A stretch of 64,000 nt of DNA from Nocardiopsis sp. FR4 (GCF_009830945.1 NZ_VWVV01000027.1:45724-109723); one strand, 5' to 3'. Shown: positions 32,189-42,282, counted from the first letter of the stretch. A program made the numbers and translations. The notes: generated by a model from the sequence alone, not told the origin.

Positions 32189-33112
32189 ATGAGCTCCACG
32201 ACCGCGCACGCCACACCCACGGCCACCGACGTCCGCGCCGCCGCCGAACGCATCTCCCCCCACGCCCGCCGCACCCCGGTCCTGCGCACCGAGGTCGACG
32301 GACGCCCCCTCACCCTCAAACTCGAACACCTGCAGCGCACCGGGGCCTTCAAACTGCGCGGAGCCCTCAACGCCCTGCTCGGCGGTCCCCCCACCGACCG
32401 GGTCATCACCGCCTCCGGCGGCAACCACGGCCTGGGCGTGGCCACCGCCGCCCGCCTGCTCGGCGTCCGCGCCACCGTCTACGTCCCCCGGACGGTCCCC
32501 GAGGCCAAGGCCGCCCCCCTGGCCGCCACCGGCGCCGAGATCGTCCGCGTCGGCGACCACTACGCCCAGGCCGCCGAGGCCGCCGCCGCCCGCGCCCAGG
32601 CCGAGGACGTACGCTACCTGCACGCCTTCGACGACCCCCTCGTCGTCGCGGGCCAGGGCACCATCGGCCTGGAGATCGCCGCGGACGCCCCCGGGTGCGA
32701 CACCATCGCCGTCGCGGTCGGCGGCGGCGGCCTGGTCGCGGGCGTACGCCTGGGCGCCCAGGGACGCCGCGTCGTGGGCGTGGAACCCCGGGGCTGCCAG
32801 AGCATGCACGCCGCGATGGCCGCCGGGCACCCCGTCCAGGGCCCCGTGGACTCCGTGGCCGCCTCCGCACTGGGCGCCGCCGCCCTGGGCCGGGTCCCCT
32901 TCGAGGTCCTCAGCGCCCACCCGGTGACCCCCGCCCTGGTCAGCGACACCGAGATCCTCCAGGCCCAGGACCGCCTGTGGGAGGAGTTCCGCATCGCCAC
33001 CGAACCCGCCGCGGCCGTCCCCTTCGCCGCCTGGCTCGCCGGGCGCGTCCCCGGCGACCACCCCTGCCTGGTGATCTGCGGAGCCAACGCCCAGTGGCGG
33101 CGCGAGGGCTGA
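32189..33112 (+). CDS. Threonine-dehydratase-like PLP enzyme (fold type II), LysR-linked
   Basis: A 307-residue serine/threonine ammonia-lyase-type enzyme. PLP-binding Lys lies in RTGAFKLRGALNAL. The substrate loop is SGGNHGLGVA and the phosphate-binding glycine loop is AVGGGGLVAGV. It lacks the C-terminal ACT regulatory domain of biosynthetic IlvA, so it is a catabolic or racemase-type member that could also act on hydroxyaspartate or 2,3-diamino acids. The ATG at 32189 is preferred over the GTG at 32180. It is controlled with the divergent LysR gene. A paralogue lies at 53982-54938. Confidence 0.87.
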   Translation: MSSTTAHATPTATDVRAAAERISPHARRTPVLRTEVDGRPLTLKLEHLQRTGAFKLRGALNALLGGPPTDRVITASGGNHGLGVATAARLLGVRATVYVPRTVPEAKAAPLAATGAEIVRVGDHYAQAAEAAAARAQAEDVRYLHAFDDPLVVAGQGTIGLEIAADAPGCDTIAVAVGGGGLVAGVRLGAQGRRVVGVEPRGCQSMHAAMAAGHPVQGPVDSVAASALGAAALGRVPFEVLSAHPVTPALVSDTEILQAQDRLWEEFRIATEPAAAVPFAAWLAGRVPGDHPCLVICGANAQWRREG

Positions 33113-33295
33113 GACCTCCGGGGCAGCCCCTCCCCCGCCACAGCGGCCCTCCAGGGCGCACAAGGGCACGACCTGGCACAACGGACCCCGCCCCCCGAGG
33201 GTGACCTGGGGCACTCCACGCACCCCGGGCCCTTGTTACCGATCAGTCGCCCTTACATTGGACTGCGGCGTCCGACCAGTGGTGAGGGAGAACAC

Positions 33296-33973
33296 GTGCT
33301 CTACGGTGCGTTGCGGCAGACGGTCTCGGTCTTGGCCCGCACCCTGTGCCGCCCAACGGTCGAGGGCCGGGAGAACATCCCCACCACCGGCGCGGTCCTG
33401 CTGGCCAGCAACCACCTGTCCTTCATCGACAGCGTCGTCATCCCCCTGGCCGCCTCCCACCGGCGCGTACGCTTCCTCGCCAAGTCCGACTACTTCGAGG
33501 GCACCGGCCTCAAGGGCCACCTCTCCCGCACCCTGTTCACCTCCCTGGGCGCCATGCCGGTCCAGCGCACCGACGCGCGCGGCGCCATGCTCTCCCTGGA
33601 GATGATGCTGGAGAGACTGCGCGAGGGCGAGGCCTGCGTCATCTACCCCGAGGGCACCCGCTCCCTGGACGGACGCCTCTACCGCGGTCGCACCGGCGTG
33701 GCCCTGCTCGCCCTGGAGTCCAAGGCCCCCGTCGTCCCCGTCGCCGTCACCGGCACCCAGCACGTCCAGCCCGTCGGCGCCTCCCTCCCCCGCCCCCACC
33801 CCTACACCATCCGCTTCGGCGCCCCCCTGGACTTCTCCACCGGCTACGACCACCTGGCCCCCGGCAAGGCCCGACGGGTCATCACCGACGAGATCATGGA
33901 CGCCATCCAGGCGATGTCCGGCCAGGAACGCGCCGGAAAGTACAACACCATCGGCGGCCACGAAACCACCTAG
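33296..33973 (+). CDS. 1-acyl-sn-glycerol-3-phosphate acyltransferase (PlsC family)
   Basis: A membrane-associated acyltransferase of 225 residues in phospholipid synthesis. Catalytic NHLSFID at 39-45 is the NHx4D box, and the glycerophosphate-binding YPEGTRS is at 117-123. The FLAKSDYFEG and VPVAVTGTQHVQP blocks are also typical. The GTG at 33296 is fixed by GAGGGAG 5 nt upstream; the open frame from 33233 would add an unsupported 21 residues. The phosphodiesterase gene begins 9 nt after the stop but carries its own leaderless promoter signature. Confidence 0.92.
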   Translation: MLYGALRQTVSVLARTLCRPTVEGRENIPTTGAVLLASNHLSFIDSVVIPLAASHRRVRFLAKSDYFEGTGLKGHLSRTLFTSLGAMPVQRTDARGAMLSLEMMLERLREGEACVIYPEGTRSLDGRLYRGRTGVALLALESKAPVVPVAVTGTQHVQPVGASLPRPHPYTIRFGAPLDFSTGYDHLAPGKARRVITDEIMDAIQAMSGQERAGKYNTIGGHETT

Positions 33974-33982
33974 GCTGCCCGT

Positions 33983-34477
33983 ATGCGCGTGCTCCTCATC
34001 TCCGACACCCACATCCCGCGCCGCGCCCGCGACCTACCCGACCAGGTCTGGCGCGAGGTCGACCGCGCCGACGCCGTCATCCACGCCGGGGACTGGTGCG
34101 ACGCCGACAGCCTGGACCGCCTCCAGGGCCGCGCCGCCCGCCTGATCGGCGTCCACGGCAACAACGACGGCCCCGAGCTGCGCGCCCGGCTCCCCGAGAC
34201 CGCCCGGGCCACCCTCGAGGGCGTGCGCATCGCGGTCGTGCACGAGACCGGCCCCGCCCGCGGCCGGGAGCACCGCTGCGCCCAACGCTTCCCCGACCAC
34301 GACGTCCTCGTCTTCGGCCACTCCCACATCCCCTGGGACACCACCGCGCCCACGGGCCTGCGCCTGCTCAACCCCGGCTCCCCCACCGACCGGCGCCGCC
34401 AACCCCACCACACCTACATGACCGTCCAGGTCCAGGACGGGCACCTCCACCACGTCCGCCTGCACCGGATCGTCTGA
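33983..34477 (+). CDS. YfcE/MJ0936-type metallophosphoesterase
   Basis: A cytosolic phosphodiesterase of 164 residues with a complete dinuclear metal site: DTH at 8-10, GDWCD with Asp37, GNND at 59-62, VVHETG and GHSH followed by NPGSP. This matches the small calcineurin-like YfcE/MJ0936 family, which hydrolyses phosphodiesters with Mn2+ or Ni2+; the physiological substrate is unknown. TAGGCT ends 6 nt before the ATG, and there is no Shine-Dalgarno sequence, so the mRNA is probably leaderless and the gene is expressed independently of the upstream acyltransferase. Confidence 0.92.
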   Translation: MRVLLISDTHIPRRARDLPDQVWREVDRADAVIHAGDWCDADSLDRLQGRAARLIGVHGNNDGPELRARLPETARATLEGVRIAVVHETGPARGREHRCAQRFPDHDVLVFGHSHIPWDTTAPTGLRLLNPGSPTDRRRQPHHTYMTVQVQDGHLHHVRLHRIV

Positions 34478-34493
34478 GCCCGGCCGACACGGC

Positions 34494-35549
34494 TCAGAAG
34501 ACCAGCACACCCACGATCCCCGCGTAGACAACGATCAACAGCACTCCCTCGAAACCGATCCGCGCCCATCCCCGCGCCTGGCGCAGGATCAACCCCGCCA
34601 ACAGCACCACCGTCATCAGCACCGCGCCCGCGGTCAGGAACAACTCCTCCTCCGTCGCCACGTGGAACAGCGAGCCCGACCGGTAGAACACGTCCCCCAC
34701 CGCCAGGTTCAGCACGTCCAACGCGTTACCGCCGATCACCGCGGACACCGCCAACGTCATCGCCCCGCGCCGCACCGCCGCCACCGCCGCGACCGTCTCC
34801 GGCAGCGCGTTGACCGCGCCCAGCGCCACCGCCCCCACGAACCCCGCTCTGAGCCCCGTGGTCTCCACGATCGTGTCCGCGGCCACGGCAAGCACCCACC
34901 CGCCCACGGCCACCACCGCGCCCACCGCGACGAACCGGACCCACAACACCCCGGTCCGCGGCGCCCACACGTGCTCACCCGACCCCGGCGCGCCCCCACT
35001 CGCAGGAACGTCCACCACGGTCTCCCGGGTACGCACCGCCCGCCACATCGGATGCTTGTGCTCCTTCTGGATCAACCACAATCCGCCCGCGTAGAACAGC
35101 ACCAGCCCCAGCGACGCCGGATGCACCCCCGCCACCGTCACATCCGGACCAAAGGACGCCAAAAGCACCAACGACAGCAAACCGATCAACAGGCTGCAGA
35201 AGAGCAGGTTCGCCGACGACGCCGCCGCGTGCTCCAGATTCGCCCGCCGGTGGAAGAAGTCGGCCACCGCCAACGCCAGCGTCTGCGCCGCGATCCCCCC
35301 GACCGCGTTGCCGTAGGCCAGCCCCGGCTGATCCACCACCGCGCTCACCGCCGTCATCACGATCCCCGACAACGACGTCGCCAACCCGAAGAACACCGCG
35401 CCGAAGACCGCCTCACCCCACCCGGTACGGTCGGCCAGCACATCACCCAGCCCCGTCATCCGCACACTGGCCGCCACCGTCACCACGGCCGTCAGCGCGA
35501 ACAGCACCACACTCCAGGACAACGGCCAGGGGGGAGCCAGCACCTCCAA
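34494..35549 (-). CDS. Sodium/calcium exchanger-family cation antiporter
   Basis: A 351-residue membrane antiporter of the CaCA superfamily with two inverted halves. The ion-binding segments of the alpha repeats are visible as FGLATSLSGIVMTAVSAVVD and NAVGGIAAQTLAL in the first half, and ALGAVNALPETVAAVAAVRR and VIGGNALDVLNLAVGD in the second. The second half keeps the GxNxxPE glutamate. In the first half the equivalent acidic residue is not obvious (SLSG), which is unusual for Na+/Ca2+ exchange and suggests another cation or H+ coupling. The TTG at 35549 is supported by GGGAGGG 5 nt upstream; a longer open frame to 35705 is untypical sequence. Confidence 0.82.
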   Translation of the reverse strand: MEVLAPPWPLSWSVVLFALTAVVTVAASVRMTGLGDVLADRTGWGEAVFGAVFFGLATSLSGIVMTAVSAVVDQPGLAYGNAVGGIAAQTLALAVADFFHRRANLEHAAASSANLLFCSLLIGLLSLVLLASFGPDVTVAGVHPASLGLVLFYAGGLWLIQKEHKHPMWRAVRTRETVVDVPASGGAPGSGEHVWAPRTGVLWVRFVAVGAVVAVGGWVLAVAADTIVETTGLRAGFVGAVALGAVNALPETVAAVAAVRRGAMTLAVSAVIGGNALDVLNLAVGDVFYRSGSLFHVATEEELFLTAGAVLMTVVLLAGLILRQARGWARIGFEGVLLIVVYAGIVGVLVF

Positions 35550-35728
35550 CGCAGCCCTCCCCCGCTCAGCCGGTCCACACCGCCACCCGACTACCCGAGG
35601 CGCCCCGCCACACACGCCGGTACACGATGGGCCAACTCCGGGTTGACCGTGATTACCCTCCGCGCCCTCGGGTAGCGGCCGCGAAGACGACGTGTCGCCC
35701 ACCACATCCCCCAGGAACGAGGAGACGG

Positions 35729-36634
35729 ATGTTCCGGCACACCAAACACCTGCAGTTCGAAGCCAAACCCGAGGCCCCCGACGCGCTCTACGCCATGAAG
35801 CTCCAGGAGCTCATCGGCGGTGCCTACGGAGAGATGACCGTCACCATGCAGTACCTGTTCCAGGGCTGGAACTGCCGTATCGAGGGCAAGTACAAGGACC
35901 TCATCATGGACGTGGCCACCGAGGAGATCGGCCACGTCGAGATGCTCGCCACCATGGTCGCGCGCCTGCTGGAGGGCGCCCCGGCCACCACCGTGGCCAA
36001 GGCGGTCAAGGACCCGGCCGTGGCGGCCATCGTGGGCGGCATGAACCCGCAGCAGGCCATCGTCTCCGGCGGCGGCGCCGTGCCCGCCGACTCCGCCGGC
36101 ACCCCCTGGAACGGCAAGTACATCGTGGCCAGCGGCAACCTGCTCGCCGACTTCCGCGCGAACGCCGCCGCCGAGGCCCAGGGCCGCCTGCAGACCGCAC
36201 GCCTGTACAACATGACCGACGACCCCGGCGTCAAGGCCATGCTCCAGTTCAACCTCGCCCGCGACACCGTCCACCAGAACATGTGGCTCGCCGCCATCGA
36301 GGAACTCCAGGAGGACGGCATCGAGGGCGAGATCGCCCCCAACGCCCTCCTGGACGAGGAGAACCAGGAACACGCCAACACCATCTGGGGCCTGTCCGAC
36401 GGCACCGACGCCTCCCAGGCCCGCTGGGCCCACCGGCCCGCACCCGACGGCCAGCACGAACTGCGCTACCTCGACCAGCCCGACCCGCTCGGCGGCCCGG
36501 CCTCCGCCCCGCCGCCCGACCCCGAGCTCTACGCCTCCTTCGACGGCCAGGGCGGCGAGGGCTCGGCCAAGGGGCCCGACAAGGCCACCAAGAGCGAGGG
36601 CGTCATGGGCAAGCTCAAGGACACCCTGGAGTAG
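35729..36634 (+). CDS. Manganese catalase (KatN-type dimanganese ferritin-like protein)
   Basis: A 301-residue ferritin-like dimanganese catalase converting H2O2 to water and oxygen. The four-helix bundle carries the metal-ligand segments LQELIGGAYGEMTVTMQYL, ATEEIGHVEMLATMVARLL, AAAEAQGRLQTARLY and RDTVHQNMWLAAIEELQED. A Pro/Asp-rich C-terminal tail ends GVMGKLKDTLE. The ATG at 35729 is fixed by GAGGAGA just upstream. It stands alone, as often seen in actinobacteria, where it complements haem catalases during stationary phase or spore-related stress. Confidence 0.93.
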   Translation: MFRHTKHLQFEAKPEAPDALYAMKLQELIGGAYGEMTVTMQYLFQGWNCRIEGKYKDLIMDVATEEIGHVEMLATMVARLLEGAPATTVAKAVKDPAVAAIVGGMNPQQAIVSGGGAVPADSAGTPWNGKYIVASGNLLADFRANAAAEAQGRLQTARLYNMTDDPGVKAMLQFNLARDTVHQNMWLAAIEELQEDGIEGEIAPNALLDEENQEHANTIWGLSDGTDASQARWAHRPAPDGQHELRYLDQPDPLGGPASAPPPDPELYASFDGQGGEGSAKGPDKATKSEGVMGKLKDTLE

Positions 36635-36719
36635 CCCCGCCCCGCCCACCCACGGTCACCCCGTCTAGGCTTGGCGGGACAGAACCCACCGTCCTCCACC
36701 AGGCCTGCGGGGTGATCCC

Positions 36720-37460
36720 GTGTCCTCAGCGCGCGTGCCAGGGGTACCGCCCCTCGACCCCCCCGCGCTTCCCGGCCCAGCGCTGCTCGGCCAGAACTGG
36801 CGCGACACCGTCTTCGCGCACTGGCCCGTCCCGCCCGAGCGCGTGGCACCCCTGCTTCCCGCCCACACCCGGCCCGACGTCCTCCACGGGTTCACCTACG
36901 TGGGCCTCGTGGCCTTCCGCGCCCCCTCCACCACGGCCCTGGGCATCCCCGTCGGCGGATTCGACGAGGTCAACGTACGCCTGTACTCGGTGGACTCCCA
37001 CGGCCGCCAAGGCGTGGTCTTCCTGAGTATGGACGCCACCGCCCCGCACAGCGTCCTGGCCGCCCGCACCCTGGTGGGCCTGCCCTACCTGTGGTCGCGC
37101 ATCCGCCTGCGCGGCGACGACCACACGCACACGGGCACGGTGCTGCGCCACCCGCTCCGCGGCGGAGTCCGGGGCAGGTGGCGCCTCACCGTCGGCGAGC
37201 CCCTGGCCGACCCCTCCCCCCTGGAGCACTTCGTCACCGCGCGCTGGGGCCTGCACACCGCCCGCGCCGGACGCACCTGGTGGATCCGTGTACACCACCG
37301 GCCCTGGCCGCTGTACCGCGTGCGTTCCTGGACCTACCAGGGCAACCTGCTCCAGGCCGCGGGCGTCCACGTCGACGCCCCCGAACCCGTGTCGGTGCTC
37401 TGGTCACCGGGAGTGGACGCCCACGCGACCCCTTCCCTGGCCACCGCGCCCCGCACCTGA
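36720..37460 (+). CDS. DUF2071 (YqjF-like, acetoacetate-decarboxylase-fold) protein
   Basis: A 246-residue protein with the DUF2071 pattern: QNWRDTVFAHWPVPPERVAPLLP near the N-terminus, FDEVNVRLYSVDSHGRQGVVF and MDATAPHSVLAARTLVGLPY in the middle, and FVTARWGLH with WTYQGNLLQAAG near the end. The fold is related to acetoacetate decarboxylase but the catalytic lysine of that enzyme is not evident. Function unknown. The start is the GTG at 36720. A TAGGCT hexamer lies farther upstream (36666-36671), so a normal leader of about 45 bases is expected. Confidence 0.85.
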   Translation: MSSARVPGVPPLDPPALPGPALLGQNWRDTVFAHWPVPPERVAPLLPAHTRPDVLHGFTYVGLVAFRAPSTTALGIPVGGFDEVNVRLYSVDSHGRQGVVFLSMDATAPHSVLAARTLVGLPYLWSRIRLRGDDHTHTGTVLRHPLRGGVRGRWRLTVGEPLADPSPLEHFVTARWGLHTARAGRTWWIRVHHRPWPLYRVRSWTYQGNLLQAAGVHVDAPEPVSVLWSPGVDAHATPSLATAPRT

Positions 37461-37497
37461 CCAGCGCACGGCGGACCCTCCCTCCCACGCCCCCTCT

Positions 37498-39582
37498 TCA
37501 GCGCACCAACGTGTCCAGGGTGATCGGCAGGTCCCGCACCCGCACCCCCGTGGCGTGGTACACGGCGTTGGCCACCGCCGCCGCGGTACCCACGACCCCG
37601 ATCTCCCCCACACCACGCGACCCCATGGGAGTGGCACGCGGGTCCTCGCCCTCCAACCACTCCGCCCGCAGATCACGCACGTCCGCGTTGGTCGCCACGT
37701 GGTACTCCGCGAAGTCCCCGTTGGCCACGTGCCCGTACCGGGGGTCCCGGAAGCTCTGCTCGTGCAGCGCCATCGACAGGCCCATCACCATGCCGCCCAG
37801 GAACTGCGAACGCACCATGCGCGGATTGACCACCCGCCCCACCGAGAACAACCCATACATCCGCGGCACCCGCACCTCACCCGTGTCAGCGTGCACCGCC
37901 ACCTCGGCGAAATGGGCCCCGAACGAGTAGACCGCGTACCCCTCGTCCACGGTGTCCTCACCCGCGCTCGCCCGCGCCACCGCACCCGGCGCCGGAGCAC
38001 CGCCGTGCTCGGCCGCGAACGCCCGCGCCGCCGCAACGATCGCCGTCCCCCAGGAACTGGTCCCGCTGGAACCCCCCGCCACCGACGCCGACGGCAGGTC
38101 CGTGTCACCGATGCGCAACCGCACCCGTGACACCGACACCCCCAACGCGTCCGCGGCGATCTGCGTGAGCGCCGTCCACGCCCCGGTACCGATGTCCACC
38201 GCCCCGATGGACACCTCGTACACACCCTCCCCGCCGTAGCGCACCACGGCCACCGACCCCGGGTTGTACAGGTGCGGGTAACTGGCCGCGGCCACCCCCG
38301 TACCCACCCACCAGTCGCCCTCGCGCCGCGCACGGGGCGAAGGATCCCGCCCGTACCAGCCGAAACGCTCCGCCCCCTCACGCAGACACCGCACCAACTG
38401 GCGGTCCGACCACGGCGCACCGCTCTGCGGATCCCGCTCCGGCTCGTTGCGCACCCGCAACTCCACCGGATCCACCCCGCACGCCTGCGCCAGTTCGTCC
38501 ATCGCCGACTCCAACGCGTACATCCCCGGAGCCTCACCCGGCGCACGCATCCAGAAGTTCACCGGCACGTCCAACGCCGCCATCCGGTGCCGGGTACGAC
38601 GGTGCGGCGCGGCGTACATCCACCGCGAACACATCGCGCTGTTCTCCGTGAACTCCTGCACCGTCGAGGTCTGCTCCACCGACTCGTGCACGACCACGTC
38701 CAACCGCCCCCGCCGGTCGGCACCCAACCGCACCCGCTGGATCGTGGGCGTACGGTAACCCACCAGGCTGAACATGTGCTGGCGGGTCAGCGCGAACTTC
38801 ACCGGCCTCCCCGGCAGCACCCGGGCCGCCATCGCCGCCAGAACGTCATGCGCGTGCGCCTCCCCCTTGGACCCGAAGCCGCCCCCCACGTGCGGGGCCA
38901 CCACCCGCACCCGCTCCGGATCCAGACCGAACACCCCGGCCACCGACGCACGGACCACGTGCACGCCCTGCGTGGAGTCGTACAGGGTCAGCCGCCCCGG
39001 CTCCTCCTCCCACACGGCCACCGTGGTGTGCGGCTCCATCGGGTTGTTGTGCTCGGTGGGCGTGCGGTAGGTCTGGTCCACCACCACCTCCGCGCGCTCC
39101 AGCGCCGCCTCCACCTCACCCTCCTCGGTGTCGGAGGCGGGCCCCTCGTCATCCTCACCCACAGGCCGGTACAACCGCTCGTGGTCAGCCGTCAGCACCA
39201 CGTCGTGCGGCGCCCGCGCGTACTCCACGCGCACCAGGGCGGCCGCCTCCCGCGCCGTCTCCGGTGTGTCCGCCACCACCGCCGCGACGAACTGGCCGTG
39301 GAAGGACACCTCCTCCGACTGCAGAACCGCGAACTCCCCGTCCCCGGCACCGGCGAGCCGCTCGGCGTTGTAGGGGGTCAGGACCGCGCGCACCCCCGCC
39401 AGCGCCTCCGCGGCGGAGGCGTCCACACCGGTCAGCCGCCCACGGGGGACCGTGGACAGCACCGGGTGCAGGTAGAGGGGGTCGGTCAGCGGGTGCTCAT
39501 AGGCGTAGGGGGCCCGCCCGGTCACCTTCCGCTCCCCCTCCAGGCGGGTCAGCGGCTGCCCCATCACCCGGGTCTCGCTCAT
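37498..39582 (-). CDS. paoC: Molybdenum-cofactor-binding subunit of aldehyde oxidoreductase (PaoC/XdhA-like)
   Basis: The large catalytic subunit (694 residues) of a xanthine-oxidase-family enzyme, binding the molybdenum cofactor. Visible blocks are [73 protein letters not shown], and a C-terminal [20 protein letters not shown] containing the catalytic-Glu region (GVGEIG). It is the last gene of a three-subunit operon and overlaps the FAD-subunit gene by 4 nt. PaoABC enzymes oxidise aromatic aldehydes. No molybdenum-cofactor-inserting chaperone gene (PaoD/XdhC type) follows, so that must be elsewhere. Confidence 0.93.
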   Translation of the reverse strand: MSETRVMGQPLTRLEGERKVTGRAPYAYEHPLTDPLYLHPVLSTVPRGRLTGVDASAAEALAGVRAVLTPYNAERLAGAGDGEFAVLQSEEVSFHGQFVAAVVADTPETAREAAALVRVEYARAPHDVVLTADHERLYRPVGEDDEGPASDTEEGEVEAALERAEVVVDQTYRTPTEHNNPMEPHTTVAVWEEEPGRLTLYDSTQGVHVVRASVAGVFGLDPERVRVVAPHVGGGFGSKGEAHAHDVLAAMAARVLPGRPVKFALTRQHMFSLVGYRTPTIQRVRLGADRRGRLDVVVHESVEQTSTVQEFTENSAMCSRWMYAAPHRRTRHRMAALDVPVNFWMRAPGEAPGMYALESAMDELAQACGVDPVELRVRNEPERDPQSGAPWSDRQLVRCLREGAERFGWYGRDPSPRARREGDWWVGTGVAAASYPHLYNPGSVAVVRYGGEGVYEVSIGAVDIGTGAWTALTQIAADALGVSVSRVRLRIGDTDLPSASVAGGSSGTSSWGTAIVAAARAFAAEHGGAPAPGAVARASAGEDTVDEGYAVYSFGAHFAEVAVHADTGEVRVPRMYGLFSVGRVVNPRMVRSQFLGGMVMGLSMALHEQSFRDPRYGHVANGDFAEYHVATNADVRDLRAEWLEGEDPRATPMGSRGVGEIGVVGTAAAVANAVYHATGVRVRDLPITLDTLVR

Positions 39583-40574
39583 CGTCGTGCCTCCTCAGCG
39601 GTCAGACCGCGCAGGGTCGCGGCCAGGGTGTTCACGGCCAGGGGAACCTTGAAGGCGTTGTCCGGACCGGTACGCGCCCCGGCCAGCTCCGCCTCCGCCG
39701 CCTCCCGGAAGGACTCCTCCGTCGCCGCACGCCCCCGCAGCACCTCCTCCGCCCGCAGGGCCCGCCACGGCGCGTGCGCCAACCCGCCGAAGGCCACCCG
39801 GACATCGGTGACCGTCCCTTCCACCACCTCCAGCGCCGCCGCCACCGACACCAGGGCGAACGCGTACGAGGCGCGATCCCGCACCTTGCGGTAGGCCGAC
39901 CGCCGCGCCAACGGCAGGCGGGGCAGCTCCACCGCGGTGATCAGCTCGCCGTGCTCCAACACCGTGTCCCGCTCCGGCCGGTCCCCCGGCAACCGGTGCA
40001 GCCCCGGCAGATCCACCGTCCGCTCCCCCTCAGGACCCAGGACGCGCACCCGCGCGCCCAGAGCCGTCAGCGCCACCGCCATGTCCGAGGGGTGCGTGGC
40101 CACACAGTGCTCTGAGGTGCCCAGAACCGCGTTGTAGCGGCCGTAGCCCTCCACCGCCGCGCATCCCGTACCCGGCTCACGCTTGTTACAGGGCATGGCC
40201 CGGTTCTGGAAGTACACACACCGCGTACGCTGCAACAGGTTGCCGCCCGTCGTCGCGACGTTGCGCAACTGCCCCGAGGCCCCGGACAACAACGCCTGGG
40301 ACAACACAGGAAAACGCCGACGCACCTCCGGGTGCGCGGCCAGGTCGCTGTTGGGCACCGCCGCGCCGACCCGCAGCACCCCCTCGGGAGTCTCCTCGAC
40401 CCGGTCGCTGAGCAGGCCGCGCACGTCCACCAACGACGTCGGCGCCGCGATACCCAACTTCATGTGGTCGACCAGGTTGGTGCCCCCGCCGATGTAGGCC
40501 GCACCCGGATCCCCCGCCACCGTCGCCACGGCCGAAGACGCCTCCGCGGGCCGCACGTAGTCGAACGGTCTCAC
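39579..40574 (-). CDS. paoB: FAD subunit of aldehyde oxidoreductase (PaoB-like, with 4Fe-4S insertion)
   Basis: A 331-residue FAD-binding subunit of the molybdenum hydroxylase. FAD-contact motifs [18 protein letters not shown] and [15 protein letters not shown]. The cysteine-rich insertion [20 protein letters not shown] carries the extra [4Fe-4S] cluster that marks the E. coli PaoB/YagS type. The GTG at 40574 overlaps the stop of the iron-sulfur subunit (GTGA), so the open frame extending to 40628 is not used. Electrons pass from the Mo site through 2Fe-2S centres to FAD here. Confidence 0.93.
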   Translation of the reverse strand: MRPFDYVRPAEASSAVATVAGDPGAAYIGGGTNLVDHMKLGIAAPTSLVDVRGLLSDRVEETPEGVLRVGAAVPNSDLAAHPEVRRRFPVLSQALLSGASGQLRNVATTGGNLLQRTRCVYFQNRAMPCNKREPGTGCAAVEGYGRYNAVLGTSEHCVATHPSDMAVALTALGARVRVLGPEGERTVDLPGLHRLPGDRPERDTVLEHGELITAVELPRLPLARRSAYRKVRDRASYAFALVSVAAALEVVEGTVTDVRVAFGGLAHAPWRALRAEEVLRGRAATEESFREAAEAELAGARTGPDNAFKVPLAVNTLAATLRGLTAEEARR

Positions 40575-41074
40575 TCGGCGGCCTCCCTGATCGCGGCGAC
40601 GATGTTGGCATAGGCCCCGCAACGACACAGGTTGCCGCTCATACGCTCCCTGATCTCCTCGTCATCCAGCCGCACCGGCCCCTCCAGGTCCCCGCTCACG
40701 TGACTGGGCCAGCCCTCGGCGGCCTCCCGCAGCATCCCCACGGCCGAACACACCTGACCCGGCGTGCAGTAACCGCACTGGAAACCGTCGTTGTCCACGA
40801 AGGCACGCGCGACCGGGTGCAGCTCCCCCTCCCCGGCCAGCCCCGCCGCCGTGGTCACCTCCGCCTCCTCCTGCGCGACCGCGAAGGTCAGACAGGACAG
40901 CACCCGGCGCCCCTCCACCAACACCGTGCACGCACCGCACTGCCCGTGGTCACACCCCTTCTTCGGCGAGGTCACCCCCAACCGGTCACGCAACGCGTCC
41001 AACAACGTCGTACGGGTGTCCACGGTGAGCTCGTGTTTCTCACCGTCCACACGAAGTGTGATCGTGGCCTCCAC
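40571..41074 (-). CDS. paoA: 2Fe-2S subunit of aldehyde oxidoreductase (PaoA-like)
   Basis: A 167-residue iron-sulfur subunit with two [2Fe-2S] clusters: the plant-ferredoxin-type [21 protein letters not shown] (Cys at the family positions) and the C-terminal [10 protein letters not shown] with [10 protein letters not shown]. No twin-arginine signal is present, unlike E. coli PaoA, so this complex is probably cytoplasmic. The GTG start at 41074 follows GAGAGGA. It is the first gene of the operon, and the 140-base upstream region shows no recognisable operator. Confidence 0.93.
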   Translation of the reverse strand: MEATITLRVDGEKHELTVDTRTTLLDALRDRLGVTSPKKGCDHGQCGACTVLVEGRRVLSCLTFAVAQEEAEVTTAAGLAGEGELHPVARAFVDNDGFQCGYCTPGQVCSAVGMLREAAEGWPSHVSGDLEGPVRLDDEEIRERMSGNLCRCGAYANIVAAIREAAE

Positions 41075-41214
41075 CTACGCCGTCCTCTCTCGTCTCACTA
41101 CCGCTCCCGCACACCGAGCCGCGTGTCCATCGCATTCTGTGACGGCCCCAGGGACACAGAAAGCCGACACGGCGCACCGCACCGGCCTCCGGAGCCCGCC
41201 CCCGCCAGCAGCGG

Positions 41215-41775
41215 TCAGGGGGTCCGCCCCGTCAGCGCGATCAACCGGTCCTGGGCACCGGCCCCCTCGTCCACCTCCACGGGTGCGTCGAACATCGCCC
41301 CCGGCCCCAGACCCTGGCCCTCGGCCCAGGCGTGGACCTCCTCCACCAGCTCCGGGTCCAGGCGCTCGTCCACACCCAGGGTCCGGGCCAGATCCCAGGC
41401 GTGCACCGTCAGATCGAAGGTCATCTGCCACAGGTAGAGTTCGGCGGGCGCGTCACCGAACGACAGGTGCACCGTGGCCTCCAACGACGAGGGCGCCAAC
41501 CAGACCGTGCGCGCCTCACGGGAGGCCACCTCCCACGTCGTGATCGGCTCCTCGCCCAGGTTGTCGCCCTCGAAGCGGTCGCCCACGTCCTCGATCCGCT
41601 CCCCGGCCAACAGGGGCGGCACCCACAGCTGCTCGGTGGTCAGGTGGTTGACCAGGTCGTGTACGTCCCAGTCCCGGCACGGGGTGGGCAGCGCCCAGTC
41701 GGTCAGCCTGACCTTCCGGACCCGCCGGTCGAACTCCCCCAACGCCATGCCGTGCAGATCGATCAGCTGTGCCAT
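41215..41775 (-). CDS. TIGR03086-family DinB-fold metal-binding protein (mycothiol-type)
   Basis: A 186-residue four-helix DinB-like protein. The block LTDWALPTPCRDWDVHDLVNHLTTEQLW gives the first helix and the conserved WDVHDLVNH metal His, and a second metal region DLTVHAWDLARTLG follows. These are signatures of the TIGR03086/maleylpyruvate-isomerase N-terminal group, many of which use mycothiol. The specific reaction is unknown. The ATG is preceded by GGGGGAGT. Isolated gene. Confidence 0.85.
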   Translation of the reverse strand: MAQLIDLHGMALGEFDRRVRKVRLTDWALPTPCRDWDVHDLVNHLTTEQLWVPPLLAGERIEDVGDRFEGDNLGEEPITTWEVASREARTVWLAPSSLEATVHLSFGDAPAELYLWQMTFDLTVHAWDLARTLGVDERLDPELVEEVHAWAEGQGLGPGAMFDAPVEVDEGAGAQDRLIALTGRTP

Positions 41776-41847
41776 CCCACTCCCCCGGGGCCGGTCTCGG
41801 TTCCGCCCCGGCTTCTACCCGGCACACCGGCCGGGCACACCGCACCC

Positions 41848-42282
41848 CTACCGCGCCACCCCGCGGCAGGCCGCCCCGGCCAACGCGAGCGCGCACGCGT
41901 CCTCGATCACGCCGCCGACCCACGCCGGCCGCCCGTCACGGCCCCAGAATCCCCGCCAGCGCACCCCCGCCGCCGCGCCCAACGGGGAGACCGCGGCCGC
42001 CAGCACCACCGCCGGCACGACCGGCGCCCCCAGCCCCCGGGCCAACAGAGCACCCCCCGTACCCGCACTCACCACCCGGCTCACCAGGCTCGGCCAGGCC
42101 AACCGACTCGGGATACCCGGGACCTTGTCCCCCGACGCCTCCCCCAGCATGACCAGCCCCATCAGCACCCGCCCGCCGGTACCCGCTCCGACCCACAACG
42201 GCGTGCTCCCGAGAGTGCCGCGCACCCCCGTGGCCAGGCCGAGCAGTACGGCACGAGCCGCACTCGCGCTCCTCACACCCAT
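41848..42282 (-). CDS. DUF4126-like small membrane protein
   Basis: A 144-residue hydrophobic protein with about four helices and the motif GDKVPGIPSRLAWPSLVSRVVSAG, which matches the conserved GDKxPxTPxRT segment of DUF4126. Function unknown. The C-terminal half (APAVVLAAAVSPLGAAAG-like, then VIEDACALALAGAA) is also helical. Starts at the ATG at 42282, 94 bases from the divergent phosphotransferase-like gene. Confidence 0.75.
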   Translation of the reverse strand: MGVRSASAARAVLLGLATGVRGTLGSTPLWVGAGTGGRVLMGLVMLGEASGDKVPGIPSRLAWPSLVSRVVSAGTGGALLARGLGAPVVPAVVLAAAVSPLGAAAGVRWRGFWGRDGRPAWVGGVIEDACALALAGAACRGVAR

